Below, in pieces: positions 50,694-62,366 of a stretch of 64,000 nucleotides of DNA. The stretch lies in NCBI GenBank assembly GCA_003344405.1, contig NOWV01000067.1, positions 186,001 to 250,000 on the forward strand, written 5' to 3'. This stretch comes from Trichoplax sp. H2 (Eukaryota > Placozoa > Uniplacotomia > Trichoplacea). Made by a program: the position numbers and the translations under genes. The number at the start of each line of letters is the position of its first letter. Within the stretch, counting starts at the first letter, position 1. Below the pieces are notes generated by a model that had not been told where the DNA came from, searched no databases, and was given only the letters and a program-made list of their open reading frames with translations.

Positions 50694-51893
50694 TTATTGA
50701 CTAGTACTGGCTATAAATTCTTGTTTGATTTGGACTTGTAGATCACGACTGGACATGACATCAATACACGTCATTGCCATGGACTTTGCAGCAATGATCG
50801 TTTGTCGATGAGCTTGTTCTGTAGATGCTGCTACAGCAAATTCACGCGTATGATTACCTCCTTTGGTTTCAATTGAATATGTTGGATGAATAGAAGGTAC
50901 AACTCGCGATACGTTTCCCATATCAGTTGAGCCAAGCATCTTTTGCTTTTGCTCGGCTCGCGACGGAAACTCGATACCTAAACTCTTGGCGTTATTTTCA
51001 TACAAATCTACCAGGTGTAAATTGTTGATAACAGATCTATAATGATCATCACAGATACCTTCGTGAACTATATCAACTTTACAGCCGGTTGCTTGGGCTG
51101 CACTTTGGAAACAATTTTTGCATTTTTGTTGTAGTATTTGCAACTCAGAATCAGATGGAGCTCTAAATCGGTATTCTAATTTAGCTCTATCTGGAATGAT
51201 ATTAGTTTTGATACCTCCTTCAGTTACAATGCCATGAACTCGCCATGTCGGTTTAAATTGTTGACGCAACGTAGAGATATTAACATAAGCTTGCACAGCA
51301 GCATCAAGGGCGTTAATCCCTTCCCAAGGTGAACCTGCTGCGTGAGCAGCCTTTCCTTCGAAAGTTATCTTGAAAGACATAGCTGAATAGATGCTGGCAT
51401 AGCTAGCATCATAAGGAGATGGATGAACCATCATAGCGATATCGACATCATCGAAACAACCTTCTTCCACCATTTTAATCTTACCGCCACCACCTTCTTC
51501 TGCTGGTGTACCGTAAACGATAAGTTGACCTAGATCGGTTTGGCTCGTTTCCAAAGCGGCTTTAATACCGATTGCGGCTCCTATTCCTGCTTCGGCAATT
51601 AAATTGTGACCACATGCATGCCCAATTTCGGGCAAGGCATCATATTCACAAATAACACACATCTTGGGTCCCTTCCCACGTGAAAACGTAGCACGAAAAG
51701 AAGTAGGTAGAGGGTAACTCCGTTGAACTTGGAAACCTTCTTTTTCTAAATAGTTTGTTAATAAATCGTGTGATTTAAATTCCTTATATGCTAGTTCAGG
51801 ATTTTTGTGTAGCTGTTGATTTATTTCCAATAGTTGTTGATTTTTTTCATCTATAGCTTGTATAGCTACTTTTTTCAGTTCTTCAGCTGACAT
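50694..51893 (-). CDS. PM20D2: M20-family metallopeptidase, PM20D2-like, paralogue 1
   Basis: Zinc-dependent amidohydrolase/peptidase of the M20 family. Vertebrate PM20D2 hydrolyses beta-alanyl-lysine and related dipeptides (metabolite repair around carnosine synthase). The 399-aa frame has no introns. By analogy to M20 amidohydrolases the metal-site residues are all present: the CEYDALPEIGHACGHN block (82-97; Cys94 and His96), GTPAEEGGGGK (Glu132/Glu133), MMVHPSP (His157) and NHTREFA near the C-terminus (His348). The dimerisation/lid domain (about 170-285) has HAAGSPWEG, ALDAAVQAYVNIS and FKPTWRVHG, as in PM20D2. No signal peptide, so cytosolic. AATAAA overlaps the stop codon. It is head-to-head with paralogue 2, 1.2 kb apart. 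In human the family gene has several introns, so loss or retroposition is suggested. Confidence 0.92.
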   Translation of the reverse strand: MSAEELKKVAIQAIDEKNQQLLEINQQLHKNPELAYKEFKSHDLLTNYLEKEGFQVQRSYPLPTSFRATFSRGKGPKMCVICEYDALPEIGHACGHNLIAEAGIGAAIGIKAALETSQTDLGQLIVYGTPAEEGGGGKIKMVEEGCFDDVDIAMMVHPSPYDASYASIYSAMSFKITFEGKAAHAAGSPWEGINALDAAVQAYVNISTLRQQFKPTWRVHGIVTEGGIKTNIIPDRAKLEYRFRAPSDSELQILQQKCKNCFQSAAQATGCKVDIVHEGICDDHYRSVINNLHLVDLYENNAKSLGIEFPSRAEQKQKMLGSTDMGNVSRVVPSIHPTYSIETKGGNHTREFAVAASTEQAHRQTIIAAKSMAMTCIDVMSSRDLQVQIKQEFIASTSQ

Positions 51894-53073
51894 ATTTAAC
51901 GCAATATTTTCAATCCTCTAAAAAAAATTTTATAGCATTAAATTTGAACAAATACATTCAAGCAGGTTAGAGTAATTTCAATAGAAACTTTAAGCTTTTA
52001 CTTTTCCTTTAAATAAAAAGGTTAACAATCCTACAAATAGAGAGATTACTTGATAGATTAAAGCTTAAAATTTGATTTATAGCAGAGACATACATAGAAT
52101 AGATGATCTTGAACTATTTCAACTTACTCAATGAAATGTAGTCAACAACGGCAAAAGTTATATTATGGTCATAGTGAGACTTCTTACGGAGTTAGTATGC
52201 CCAATGCAATTAATTCAAAGTTCATAAATTCTCAAGCAAACACTAAGAAGTTTACTTCCTAGCCTAGGGTAATATGCCTATAGGAACTATATTGCACCTG
52301 CAAATAATTGATATGTTAATTAATTGTATTTAATTAATCTGTTCAATGTATAACAAATGTATATAAGAGACCCACGGGTGTCCAAATAAATGCTTAATAA
52401 TACAAAAAAATTGAAAATCACAAGACTGTCATGCCCAGTTCATAACATCATGCTTTAATTGACTTCAATTTATAAATAAAATATGCTAGGGTTTACTTTA
52501 AGATGATAAGGATGGGGGATAAGTACATATATTAAATCACACCGATATCATCATACTCGTACACTGTTTACTTTATACAGTATCTTACAGAATGATCGTG
52601 ATGCTCTCTCTATTACACTACTTCATCGACTATAGCATTGACAGTATATACAATCACCACGGCACAAAATCTATAACCAGGGGAGTGCCAGCAGTGCTGT
52701 CAATTGAATAATCTAATCGAAAACTCCTCAATAAGTGCATATCCTGCCATCTGACTTTATTGTGAGCTGGTGTGCATAGGCAGGTAATTTGGACTCACAA
52801 TGCATTTCAACTTGTAATCCTTTGATAGATATCCTTGACATCCTTATACTACATCATTAGAATGTTGCAATAACATATTTTTGTCAGATCAAAATCATCT
52901 CTGACCCCATGTTATTTATTCTACACTAGCTGTAAAGACGAAATTTGAATTTTATGTTCTTTATATCTAATGGTACATAGAATACTAACTACGTACGCTT
53001 ATTCTAATTTCCCAGTCAGGTTAAGAATCAGTAATTCAAGGCACTTGCATCTATAAGATATTTTATTGTCGAA
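51894..53073. other. divergent intergenic region, M20 genes 1 and 2
   Basis: A 1.18-kb gap between two divergently read M20 genes. It should contain both promoters. No TATA box or shared motif pair was recognised, and no open frame of interest lies here. Confidence 0.45.
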
Positions 53074-54279
53074 ATGTCGATTGAAGAGTTAAAAAAAATT
53101 GCGATACAAGCCATCGACGACAAAGATCGTCAATTATTCGATGTAAACCAACAAATTCATAAAAATCCCGAACTAAGCTTCGAAGAATTCAAAGCACATG
53201 ATGTATTAACAAATTTCTTAGAAAAAGAAGGTTTCCAAGTTGATCGAGGCTATTTTATGCCAACAGCATTTCGCGCTGTATTTTCACGTGGTAAAAAAGG
53301 ACCCAAGATGTGCGTTCTTTGTGAGTATGATGCTTTGCCTGAGATTGGACATGCTTGCGGTCATAATTTGATTGCTGAAGCAGGAATTGCAGCTGCCATC
53401 GGTATTAAAGCTGCCATGGAATCAAGCCAAAACGATCTAGGACACATTGTAGTTTATGGCACACCGGCAGAAGAAGGTGGTGGAGGCAAGATTAAAATGA
53501 TAAAAGAAGGTTGCTTTGATGATATTGATGTTGCTATGATGGTACATCCATGTCCCTTTGATGCAGGATTTGTTTCTATACTATCACTGATGGAAATGAC
53601 AGTAACATACGAAGGGAAAAATGCTCATGCATCGGGCTACCCGTGGGAAGGTGTTAATGCACTGGATGCAGCAGTACAGGCTTACGTCAATATATCGACA
53701 TTGCGTCAACAATTTAAGCCATCATGGCGTGTTCATGGGGTTATCAGTAACGGAGGCGTTAAATCTAACATAATTCCTTCTAAATCACAGCTAATATACT
53801 ATATTAGAGCTCCTAGCGCTACTGAATTGAAACTATTGAAGGGAAAATGTGAGAACTGCTTCCATAGTGCCGCACAAGCAACAGGATGCAAAGTGAAAAT
53901 TGAGTACGACGTAGAAAATATTGAAGACTGTTATGCTGCATTGAAGAATAATGTTCATCTTGTCCACTTGTACAAAAAGAATGCTACCAGTTTAGGGATT
54001 AAATTTTTGCCGCTAGATGAGGAAGCCAATCTGCCATCAGGTTCAACTGATATGGGAAATGTCTCATGGGAGGTTCCGTCCATTCATCCTTTATACAAAA
54101 TTGATACCGAAGCTGCTAACCATACTCCTGAATTCACAAATGCTACATGCACCGAACAAGCGCATCAGCAGACTCTAATTGCAGCTAAATCAATGGCAAT
54201 GACAACTCTTGATGCTTTAACGAATGCTGATATTTTAAGACAAATTAAAGAAGAATTTAGTAAAAGCGTTAATCATTAA
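53074..54279 (+). CDS. PM20D2: M20-family metallopeptidase, PM20D2-like, paralogue 2
   Basis: Second intronless paralogue, 401 aa, opposite in orientation to its neighbours. It has the same architecture: CEYDALPEIGHACGHN, GTPAEEGGGGK, AMMVHPCP, then HASGYPWEG, FKPSWRVHG, SGSTDMGNVSW and the C-terminal NHTPEFTNA with the last metal His. All metal-site positions are kept, so it should be active. It differs from paralogue 1 by one extra Lys in the SRGKKGPK segment and one extra residue near 283, and in many surface positions, notably the 283-320 segment. It is closest to PM20D2; substrate preference cannot be read from the sequence. Convergent with paralogue 3 across 1.5 kb. A possible AATAAA is at 54685. 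Confidence 0.92.
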   Translation: MSIEELKKIAIQAIDDKDRQLFDVNQQIHKNPELSFEEFKAHDVLTNFLEKEGFQVDRGYFMPTAFRAVFSRGKKGPKMCVLCEYDALPEIGHACGHNLIAEAGIAAAIGIKAAMESSQNDLGHIVVYGTPAEEGGGGKIKMIKEGCFDDIDVAMMVHPCPFDAGFVSILSLMEMTVTYEGKNAHASGYPWEGVNALDAAVQAYVNISTLRQQFKPSWRVHGVISNGGVKSNIIPSKSQLIYYIRAPSATELKLLKGKCENCFHSAAQATGCKVKIEYDVENIEDCYAALKNNVHLVHLYKKNATSLGIKFLPLDEEANLPSGSTDMGNVSWEVPSIHPLYKIDTEAANHTPEFTNATCTEQAHQQTLIAAKSMAMTTLDALTNADILRQIKEEFSKSVNH

Positions 54280-55816
54280 CACTGTATTTGTTAAGATGAA
54301 TGCATTTCTAATTGTGACGAGTCCCCACAACGGACGCTCGGAAGAAAGATTATTATTTGGGAAATCCATCTATAAATCGTAGCTAATCACTGACTATGCT
54401 ATTGTTTTAGTATCTGTAAGCATTAGGCAACTCTACGATACTGTTGTGCTTATTAGAATCTAAATCTTTGCCACTACGATCGATATTACGTTGATAACTA
54501 CAACAAATCCTACAAGTTTCTGGCAAATGATTGCTGTATTAGATACCGAATTATCGATATTAGAGTGTTGGATAAACTCTAGCTTCGGCTATGTCAAATA
54601 CCATGTTCGATGCGTACCAGCGACGGTACATGTAACTAAAAATATCTAGGAAAACTGCATTTAAAGTTATGTAATTGATTTCGAATAAAAAGGCACAAAA
54701 TTTAATTTTATTATTTTCGGTCGGGATATGGTAGTATGGCTAGCTTCAACAATACGATGATAATTCCCAGCAGGAATCTCAAATGGGAGCTAGAAGCACT
54801 GATGGATAATTCAGTATATATATAAAATATCCGAATTAACTAATGCAGCTTACTAGCCATGTATTTATTTTTAGAACTGTTACAAATTGTCGAAGAACAA
54901 GATATATTCGGTGAAAAACGAGTACTATCGTGATAAACAATTAAGACAATGCAAGCGATAGGCTTTCTTTTTCTGTGGGTGGTAATATCGATTGCTAGCA
55001 ACACTACATCTCCAGTTTATTCTCGAAGTAGATTTTATAGCCTTTAGGTCAGGCCTAATTATATTATCTACAATATTTGCGTGCATGATGAGTTGATAAT
55101 AATATTATACAATGGTTAAAAATGAATATTCGTACAAGTATATAAAATACTCCATATTGCACTATTATCAGTGTTATGAACTTTTAAAACTTGTAGTTAA
55201 CTTGTACGAACTTATTGCGAGCTATTGTTCACATTTGTTGACGATAACTCTTGGCACTATCTCTTGATATTTTATTCGTTGCATTGAAGCGATAAAAAGC
55301 TTTTACTATGAAATAATGCAAGAGAATGTAGGTAAAATGGCTTTATCAACAAATAATAATTCTAGATTTAACGAAATTTCTTAGCACGTAATTATTCTAC
55401 TATTTTATTTTTAATTATATCTACATCATAAGCAATGACTGACAAAAACAGAGAAATTAATTTCGAGATAATATAGAGTCAATCTATTGGCGTAGGCTTT
55501 AATAGTTTTGCCATTGCTAAAAGAAGTAAAACGTACAAAATTTCAATTGATAGGATACTACGTATGCTCGTTATCAACATGAGAAAATTATATTGATATT
55601 GTTTTTCCTTTACGCTCATATCGTTGTCATCAGAAATAGTGTCTTTGATAAAACAATCGAATGCTACTTTTTACCGATTGAATGGTAGAACCTACTCATA
55701 TGATAGAAAAATTATTTAATCCTTATTAACTACAGGCATTCACTGCTGATAGGTTATCGATGATTTTATTTGTGATCTAATAACATAACAATTGTAATGG
55801 GCAATAGATACGACAA
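54280..55816. other. convergent intergenic region, M20 genes 2 and 3
   Basis: 1.5 kb of A+T-rich sequence without a supported gene. It holds AATAAA at 54685 for paralogue 2 (+) and a minus-strand AATAAA at 55765-55770 for paralogue 3. Confidence 0.5.
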
Positions 55817-57016
55817 TTAACTCTTAGAATTGGAATGAAATTCCGATTTTATATTTACTAATAGCTCTGGGTTAGTCATAACTTCAAGGCAAGTCATAGC
55901 CATGGATTTTGCTGCAATTATAGTCTGTCGATGACCGAATTCACTAGCGGATGCTTCAGCAAATTCGATTGTGTGATTTACTCCACTACTGCCAATAGTA
56001 TAATAAGGCTGAATAGAAGCTACAACTCGTGAAATGTTACCCATATCGGTTGATGCAGCCGGAAGAGTTTTTTGGTCACTTAGGGTTGGAAATTTCATGC
56101 CAAAACTTTCAGCATTTCTTTCGTACATTTCAACAAGTTGTAGATTATTTAATAGTGGGGCATAATAATCGCCACAGATATCGTTGAAAACAATCTGGAC
56201 ACTACACCCAGTAGCTTCGGCGGCACTCTGAAAGCAATGTTCACATTTACGTCTTAATTCTTGTATTTCAGCATCAGTAGGCGCTCTTATGCCATATTCT
56301 AGTACTGTCTTAGAGGGAATGATATTAGGTTTGACACCTCCATCGGCAATAATCCCATGAATACGCCATGATGGTTTGAACTGTTGACGCATTGTCGAAA
56401 TATTGACGTAAGCCTGTACAGCTGCATCCAATGCATTGATACCTTCCCACGGATAAGCCGATGCATGAGCATTTTGTCCTTCGTATGTAATCGTTAGGCT
56501 CATATGTGCAAGCACATTAGCAAAACCAGCTTCATATGTGCATGGATGTACCATCATAGCAACATCAATATCATCGAAACAGCCTTCTTTTATCATAGTA
56601 ATCTTGCCTCCACCGCCCTCTTCAGCTGGTGTTCCGTAAACCACCACTTGTCCTAAATCGTTTTGGCTCGATTCTATCGCGGCTTTAATACCCACTGCAG
56701 CTCCTATTCCTGCTTCAGCAATCAAATTATGACCACATGCATGTCCTATTTCAGGTAAGGCATCATATTCACAAATAATACACATTTTGGGTCCTTTCCC
56801 ACGAGCAAATGTAGCACGAAATGCAGTTGGTATAACGTGGCCGCGATCAACTTGAAAACCTTCTTTTTCTAGATAATTTGTTAACAAATCATGTGCTTTG
56901 TGCTCCTCGAATAGTAACTCCGGATTTTTATGAAGTTGTTGGTTTATATCGAATAACTGGCCATCTCTCTCATCGATAGCTTGTATAGCTACCTTTTTCA
57001 ATTCTTCAACCGACAT
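55817..57016 (-). CDS. PM20D2: M20-family metallopeptidase, PM20D2-like, paralogue 3
   Basis: Third intronless paralogue, 399 aa with the same start (MSVEELKKVAIQAID). The metal site is intact: CEYDALPEIGHACGHN, GTPAEEGGGGK, AMMVHPCT and NHTIEFAEA. The lid domain has HASAYPWEG, ALDAAVQAYVNIS, FKPSWRIHG and GVKPNIIPS, the last matching vertebrate PM20D2 most closely of the three. The loop before the last His reads AASTDMGNISRVV where paralogues 1 and 2 have GSTDMGN. AATAAA on the minus strand at 55765-55770 lies about 47 bp past the stop. Likely cytosolic. Its role relative to its sisters is unknown. Confidence 0.92.
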   Translation of the reverse strand: MSVEELKKVAIQAIDERDGQLFDINQQLHKNPELLFEEHKAHDLLTNYLEKEGFQVDRGHVIPTAFRATFARGKGPKMCIICEYDALPEIGHACGHNLIAEAGIGAAVGIKAAIESSQNDLGQVVVYGTPAEEGGGGKITMIKEGCFDDIDVAMMVHPCTYEAGFANVLAHMSLTITYEGQNAHASAYPWEGINALDAAVQAYVNISTMRQQFKPSWRIHGIIADGGVKPNIIPSKTVLEYGIRAPTDAEIQELRRKCEHCFQSAAEATGCSVQIVFNDICGDYYAPLLNNLQLVEMYERNAESFGMKFPTLSDQKTLPAASTDMGNISRVVASIQPYYTIGSSGVNHTIEFAEASASEFGHRQTIIAAKSMAMTCLEVMTNPELLVNIKSEFHSNSKS

Positions 57017-58738
57017 CTTTCAAGACTTTATTCTAATTTATTGAAGTGTAAAAAATAGAATAATCAACGTATTTACGATGAAGAGACTCAATGATGTACT
57101 ATTAAATTATGCATTAATTTTGTTGTGTCAAAATTAGAATAATAATACAGTATATAACACAGTATATACCCGTAATATATATATATAATATAATTAATTA
57201 ATAAGGAATACTATCACGTGGTCAACAACTCCCTAAGCAAGAACTATAACTGTGTATAAATGGCAAACTTTAAGTTTATTTATACACGTATAAATTTACC
57301 TTACGTACCGTACATTTAAATTTCCTCTAAAGTACTATAAATTAATTCATCGAAAAGTAATTTAGCAATGGACTAAGATGAATTGATCGTGGATTACTAG
57401 AATTGACAGCACAGCATACGCAATACAGTACTTTGCCATCCTAGATCCAGTAGACTATCCGATATTATTCGATAGGTCTATTTCTATCAATGCTACCTGT
57501 GGAGGAGCATTGTAATAAATAGAAATAATCAATATATAATATTTAATACCAGCACATAATACGCGTCTATACGTGTACAGTAAATAAGAGCAAACTACAA
57601 TTATAATAATTAATTATTAATGGCCAATTTATACAAGTTATAGCCGCCTTCACGGTATCATCCTAATAATAACTGTATATCTCTCCCTCTGGAATACATT
57701 TACTTTAACAATCGAATGATTAATGCGTAGCCAGTTTATCAACGACATATGCCGATTGCTCATATAAATTATAATTTATATCACTTTAAACATGATCTCC
57801 ATGATACGACTGCATTGAATATTGAACATATAGAATATTCGTAAATACTATGTTGATGCACTTTCCTCTACTGTATAATTCAATATTGTTATAACTGCGA
57901 CAAGATTGCATGTTTTGCTACCACTAAAAGTCAAATGTATAAATATGAAATCGATGTTTTAGAATAAAAGCAGTGATATACTGCAAGTTGTAGGCCACCG
58001 AAGTTTCAAAGTCGAATCGTGTTTGCAATCCATCCTAAATTATCAATCAGAGTCGTATTGGTACCGTGCTAGAATTATAGCTAGCCGAAGTTCGGAGCGA
58101 CTTCTCAGTACGATGCAGAACACTTCTATACTCTAAAACTCTACTAGAGACTTCTAGAAATATGCATAATCCAGTTGCACTACTGGGCATATTTCTAAAA
58201 GTCTATTTTTGCCTGCACTCTTGTCCTATTCTGCTATCTAGTAGTCGATGGTCCAATATACGCTAGTAAATTATACTGACTGCGCTAACCGTTATACTGT
58301 ATCCTAGTGATGTACCCATGTTCTCCAACGTGTGCTATAGAAATCCTGTAAACTGCCAATCCTCTCTCAACTCGATCTACCTGTCAGGTCTAGTGTCGCA
58401 AACCTCGCTACAAGACTATAAAGATTGACGACCATCATCGATTTCCTTCCATAGCTATGGCTTGAATAAGCACAATACGAAACGAAGCTAGTCCAATTCT
58501 AGTCAGTCAATTAACTTATCTACTATGGTATGTTAGCGTACTTTACCTCTTGAGTGCTTTCGAGTCAGGATAACCAGGAGGAATTGCTAATATCAATTTG
58601 CACCTGCAGATCAAATCGAAGTAGAAACTGATCCGCTTTGACTTCGTTGTTGATGATTCAAGGGGTTGCTAACCAGCTATTAATTCATTATTGCACAAAA
58701 TCAATTAGGCTAAATTAATATTGAACCATTGCAAAGGC
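57017..58738. other. intergenic between M20 gene 3 and MRI1
   Basis: No gene supported. It contains a TA-rich tract at about 57140-57200 and a hairpin-forming inverted repeat at 58148-58204 (listed). The MRI1 promoter should lie at the right end. Confidence 0.5.
58148..58204. repeat. hairpin-forming inverted repeat
   Basis: The left arm 58148-58175 (AGACTTCTAGAAATATGC...CCAGT) and right arm 58182-58204 (ACTGGGCATATTTCTAAAAG then TCT) pair as a stem with a 5-base bulge and a 6-base loop. No coding sequence is involved. It could be a foldback element remnant or a structured RNA. Confidence 0.6.
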
Positions 58739-61700
58739 ATGACTGAGCAACAATCGCTTGAAGCTATCCGCTACGATCACGATCATGGTCAGTTGAAAAT
58801 ATTAAATCAGCTGTTATTGCCATCAGAATATGTGTATGAAAATGTTGAAGGAATTGAAGATGGCTGGCAAGCAATTCGCCAGATGAAGGTAAGCTACATG
58901 AGTTATCGTGGATTTTTGTCTATGGATACAAAATGAAGGGAATGGATAATAGACAAATAGAGTAATTTTGCTATCAGTGATTTACTTGGCTGCAATAGCA
59001 GCATTTGTTTCATAACAACACCACCCATATTAATCGGGGTTTTCACTCATTTCTACGAACAAAGGTGATCATCAATTGATTTTATTGACAAGACTTATTG
59101 ATACTGTCAACAAGATTGGCAAATCAGTCAGCTTGTAGAAAGGTTAATTTCTTGAATTAATCATACATCAATATTCTAATAAGCGAAAGAAGAAGTGTAG
59201 TGGTTATGATCATTGTCATTTTAACTGCTGTACTTGATGATGCCTATCATTGGAACTGATTTAATTTGTAACAGCTTTTATATTGGACACGTTCAATGAT
59301 CGATTGTCCGATTTCACCTACTGTACTTAATAGGACGAAAAAGCCAAAACTGATAAAATACGACTACTCTTTCTGTACTGTATGCAATGCTGGTATACGA
59401 TTTGTTGGACAAGCAAATCAACCATGAAATCAATGATCACCTTGATTGCAGTCAGCTTTCTAACAGCCACTGTCGTATCACTTTCTAATCGTTAGCAAGT
59501 TATAGCATCAAGTGTCGTTATGGGATACAGTTTGATCTTTCAAGATAATATTGTAATTTAAATTAATCGTTAAATCAAAGCACCTCAATCCAGTTGAGTT
59601 ACTGTTGACAAAATTAGATCATGTTTTGGATGAAATCAGTAAATTTCTAAATGACGGATTAATTTCATTATCTACTGCAAGCATACTCGTCTGTCGATTT
59701 AGATGATCATCTTAGTTTGATGGCTCATCGATAACATGAACACTTTTAGAAATAATGGATGAATATCCATGCAGGCTCTGATAAAGATTTTTGCTGATTC
59801 TTACGAAAATGAGAATAATAGAGAAGATTTAATAAAAATCTTTTCTGTCATTGTACTGTTCATTAATTTTTACTTGGCTACTATTATCATCTAGCCTACT
59901 ATGGTATACTTGTATGTCTTACTCATCTCTAGAATAGGCCTGTAATCTAAACAAAGAAATTATAGTATTTACAATATTAAGTTGGACGAAAATTGGAATT
60001 TTCTTTCTTCTGCCTGTAAATAAATTTTTCTCGTACTTTAGTGTACAGTAAATCAACTATCATTTAAATAATCGAATTATATCATACCGAACATGAAGTC
60101 AGTTTTTCCTGATTTCATGACGACCCATTGAAAATGATTAAATATATATAATATCATTGTGAGAGATGGTAAACTCCTTTATGCCTTTTTGAATCAGTTC
60201 AAGATTATCATTGGCCGATTTAGTAAATAATTAAAAAGTAGTTTATTTAATGACGTGATTTTCATCTCCTTTACTAAATGCTGAGATCTGGGTTTTTGGC
60301 TTACCTTCAGGATATAAAATTATACAGGCATCAGAAAATACAGAGAGTAGATTATACGTTTGGGTAGTTTCAATACCTAGCATAATATCATTATTGCAAC
60401 ATACACATTTTTCTATATTATATAGGAAGCTTGTACACGAGTAATTTCTAATTAGCAACTGCACTGAAAAACAGGTTATAAAGTTTTGTCAGCGGTCTTA
60501 ATTGATTCTGCTCTACTTCATGTTCTAACGAATTCACTAGATTAGCATTCATTTTTTTTATCACTACGGTAGATATTGTGCCATAGCGCACTCCCTAGTA
60601 CTGTAATGTACTTTCATAAAGTAAAGTGCAATGCTTTTAGAGTAAACGCTTTCGTGTTATAACTTCCAGTGTAACATACATTGATACACTTCTTAAATAT
60701 ATGTATCATCAGATCGCATTTTTAGGTATTGTTATGAAAAGTCTCATCTTCATTTCATCCAGTAAATTATTAAAATTGTGTAAATTCTTGATGCACTGAA
60801 TTGCTTGCTAATCGAATTTGTTTCATGTATTATGCATAATAAATTAGATTATGAATTCAAATTATATGAAGTATCTTATTCGGTAATAGGTAGTCCGAAT
60901 TCTAGACGTTCTGCTAGTCTGTCGATTTAGATAGTACGTACTGTATACATTCGGGTATTAATCTTCTGATAGGAAGAGTGGTAAATTCGATCTACATTAG
61001 ACCTGATTCTACATTACTTTTTGGAATAGCTCACTGTCATACCATAAAAAATTTATAGCTGATATTTTAACTAAAACATTCTCTAAAGTCTGGATGCCAT
61101 TTTCTTTGCATAGGCTCCATTTATGCCAATTCTTAATCAAAAAGTCTTTGATCACTTTTACTAGATTTAAAGATAGATTTACACCATCTGCATACATGTA
61201 TGAGATCAGCAACGTTATGATGTGAATTATCTATCTGATACTCTTTCAAGGTACGAGGTGCACCTGCCATTGCTATTGTTGGAATGTTAAGCCTGGCAGT
61301 AGAGTTGAGATCGAAATCATTTACTGAAATGAATGAATTTGATAAATTTATACGAGATAGCTTAGAGCATCTGAAGACTGCGCGTCCTACTGCGGTAAAT
61401 ATTTTTCTGGCTTGCGATCTTATCACCAAATTAATTGATAATTTGATCATCTTGGGCGATGAAGCTGTTGGTGTAGCTAAAATAGAAGTTATAAGGCACA
61501 TCGAGGAGATGCTTCATAAAGATGTTGAGGTATGTGACTATCCTTTGGCTTTTGCAAGATTCTTATATATAAAATTGTTCTTGTAGTAATTAATTGCCTA
61601 CGGTGCATACTAAGCTCTTGCTAGTCGATATTCCTTAGCAATTTATAGACTGCCTATTTTGAACAAATACACTCTAATGAATCGATCATTTATGCCATGT

Positions 61701-62366
61701 CTGCATATTTAGAGTAATAAGAGAATTGGTAGCTATGGAGCTGAAGCAATCCTGGCGAAAGTACCTAGCAAGGAAAAGATAAACGTATTAACTCATTGTA
61801 ACACAGGTTCTCTCGCAACTGCTGGCTACGGCACCGCTTTAGGCGTAATACGATCTCTATATGGTCGGGATTCAATTGACAGAGTATTTTGCACTGAAAC
61901 TAGACCTTATAATCAAGGCTCTAGATTGACAGCCTTTGAATTGGTACATGACGGTATACCAGCAACACTTATAACAGATTCCATGGCATCACTAGTTATG
62001 AAGAAGAAGGATATCTCAGCCGTCGTTGTTGGAGCCGATCGGGTACTTGGAAATGGTGATACTGCTAATAAAATTGGAACTTATCAGCTTGCTATCACAG
62101 CGAAGTATCATAAAATTCCTTTTTATATTGCTGCTCCAACGACAACAATTGTTTTAGATGACTCCAAAGATATTGTCATCGAAGAGCGTTCTCATAAAGA
62201 AGTAACAGAAATTCAAGGTATACCTATCGCTCCATCTGGTATAAATGTGTATAATCCAGCATTTGACGTAACTCCAGCCGAACTAATTACTGGAATTATT
62301 ACGGAAGTAGGAGTATTTTCACCCAGTGAGATGAAATCCAAATTACAAACTATCTTAAATTCATGA
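58739..62366 (+). CDS. MRI1: methylthioribose-1-phosphate isomerase
   Basis: Cytosolic enzyme of the methionine salvage pathway that converts 5-methylthioribose 1-phosphate to 5-methylthioribulose 1-phosphate; related to eIF2B subunits. Three exons: 58739-58888, 61251-61529, 61713-62366 (all phase 0), giving 360 aa against 369 in human. The start is the ATG giving [13 protein letters not shown], matching the family start. Family blocks in order are [42 protein letters not shown] with the catalytic Cys, [30 protein letters not shown] with the catalytic Asp, [14 protein letters not shown], and [18 protein letters not shown]. Everything needed for activity is present. The first intron (2.36 kb) is long for this window and holds no gene I can support. 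A possible poly(A) signal AATAAA is at 62666-62671. Confidence 0.96.

Noticed and set aside
61009-61501. Minus-strand open frames over MRI1 exon 2 and its upstream intron
   Set aside because: The plus strand encodes the conserved MRI1 segment [11 protein letters not shown]...TARPTAVN; the minus frame is its complement.
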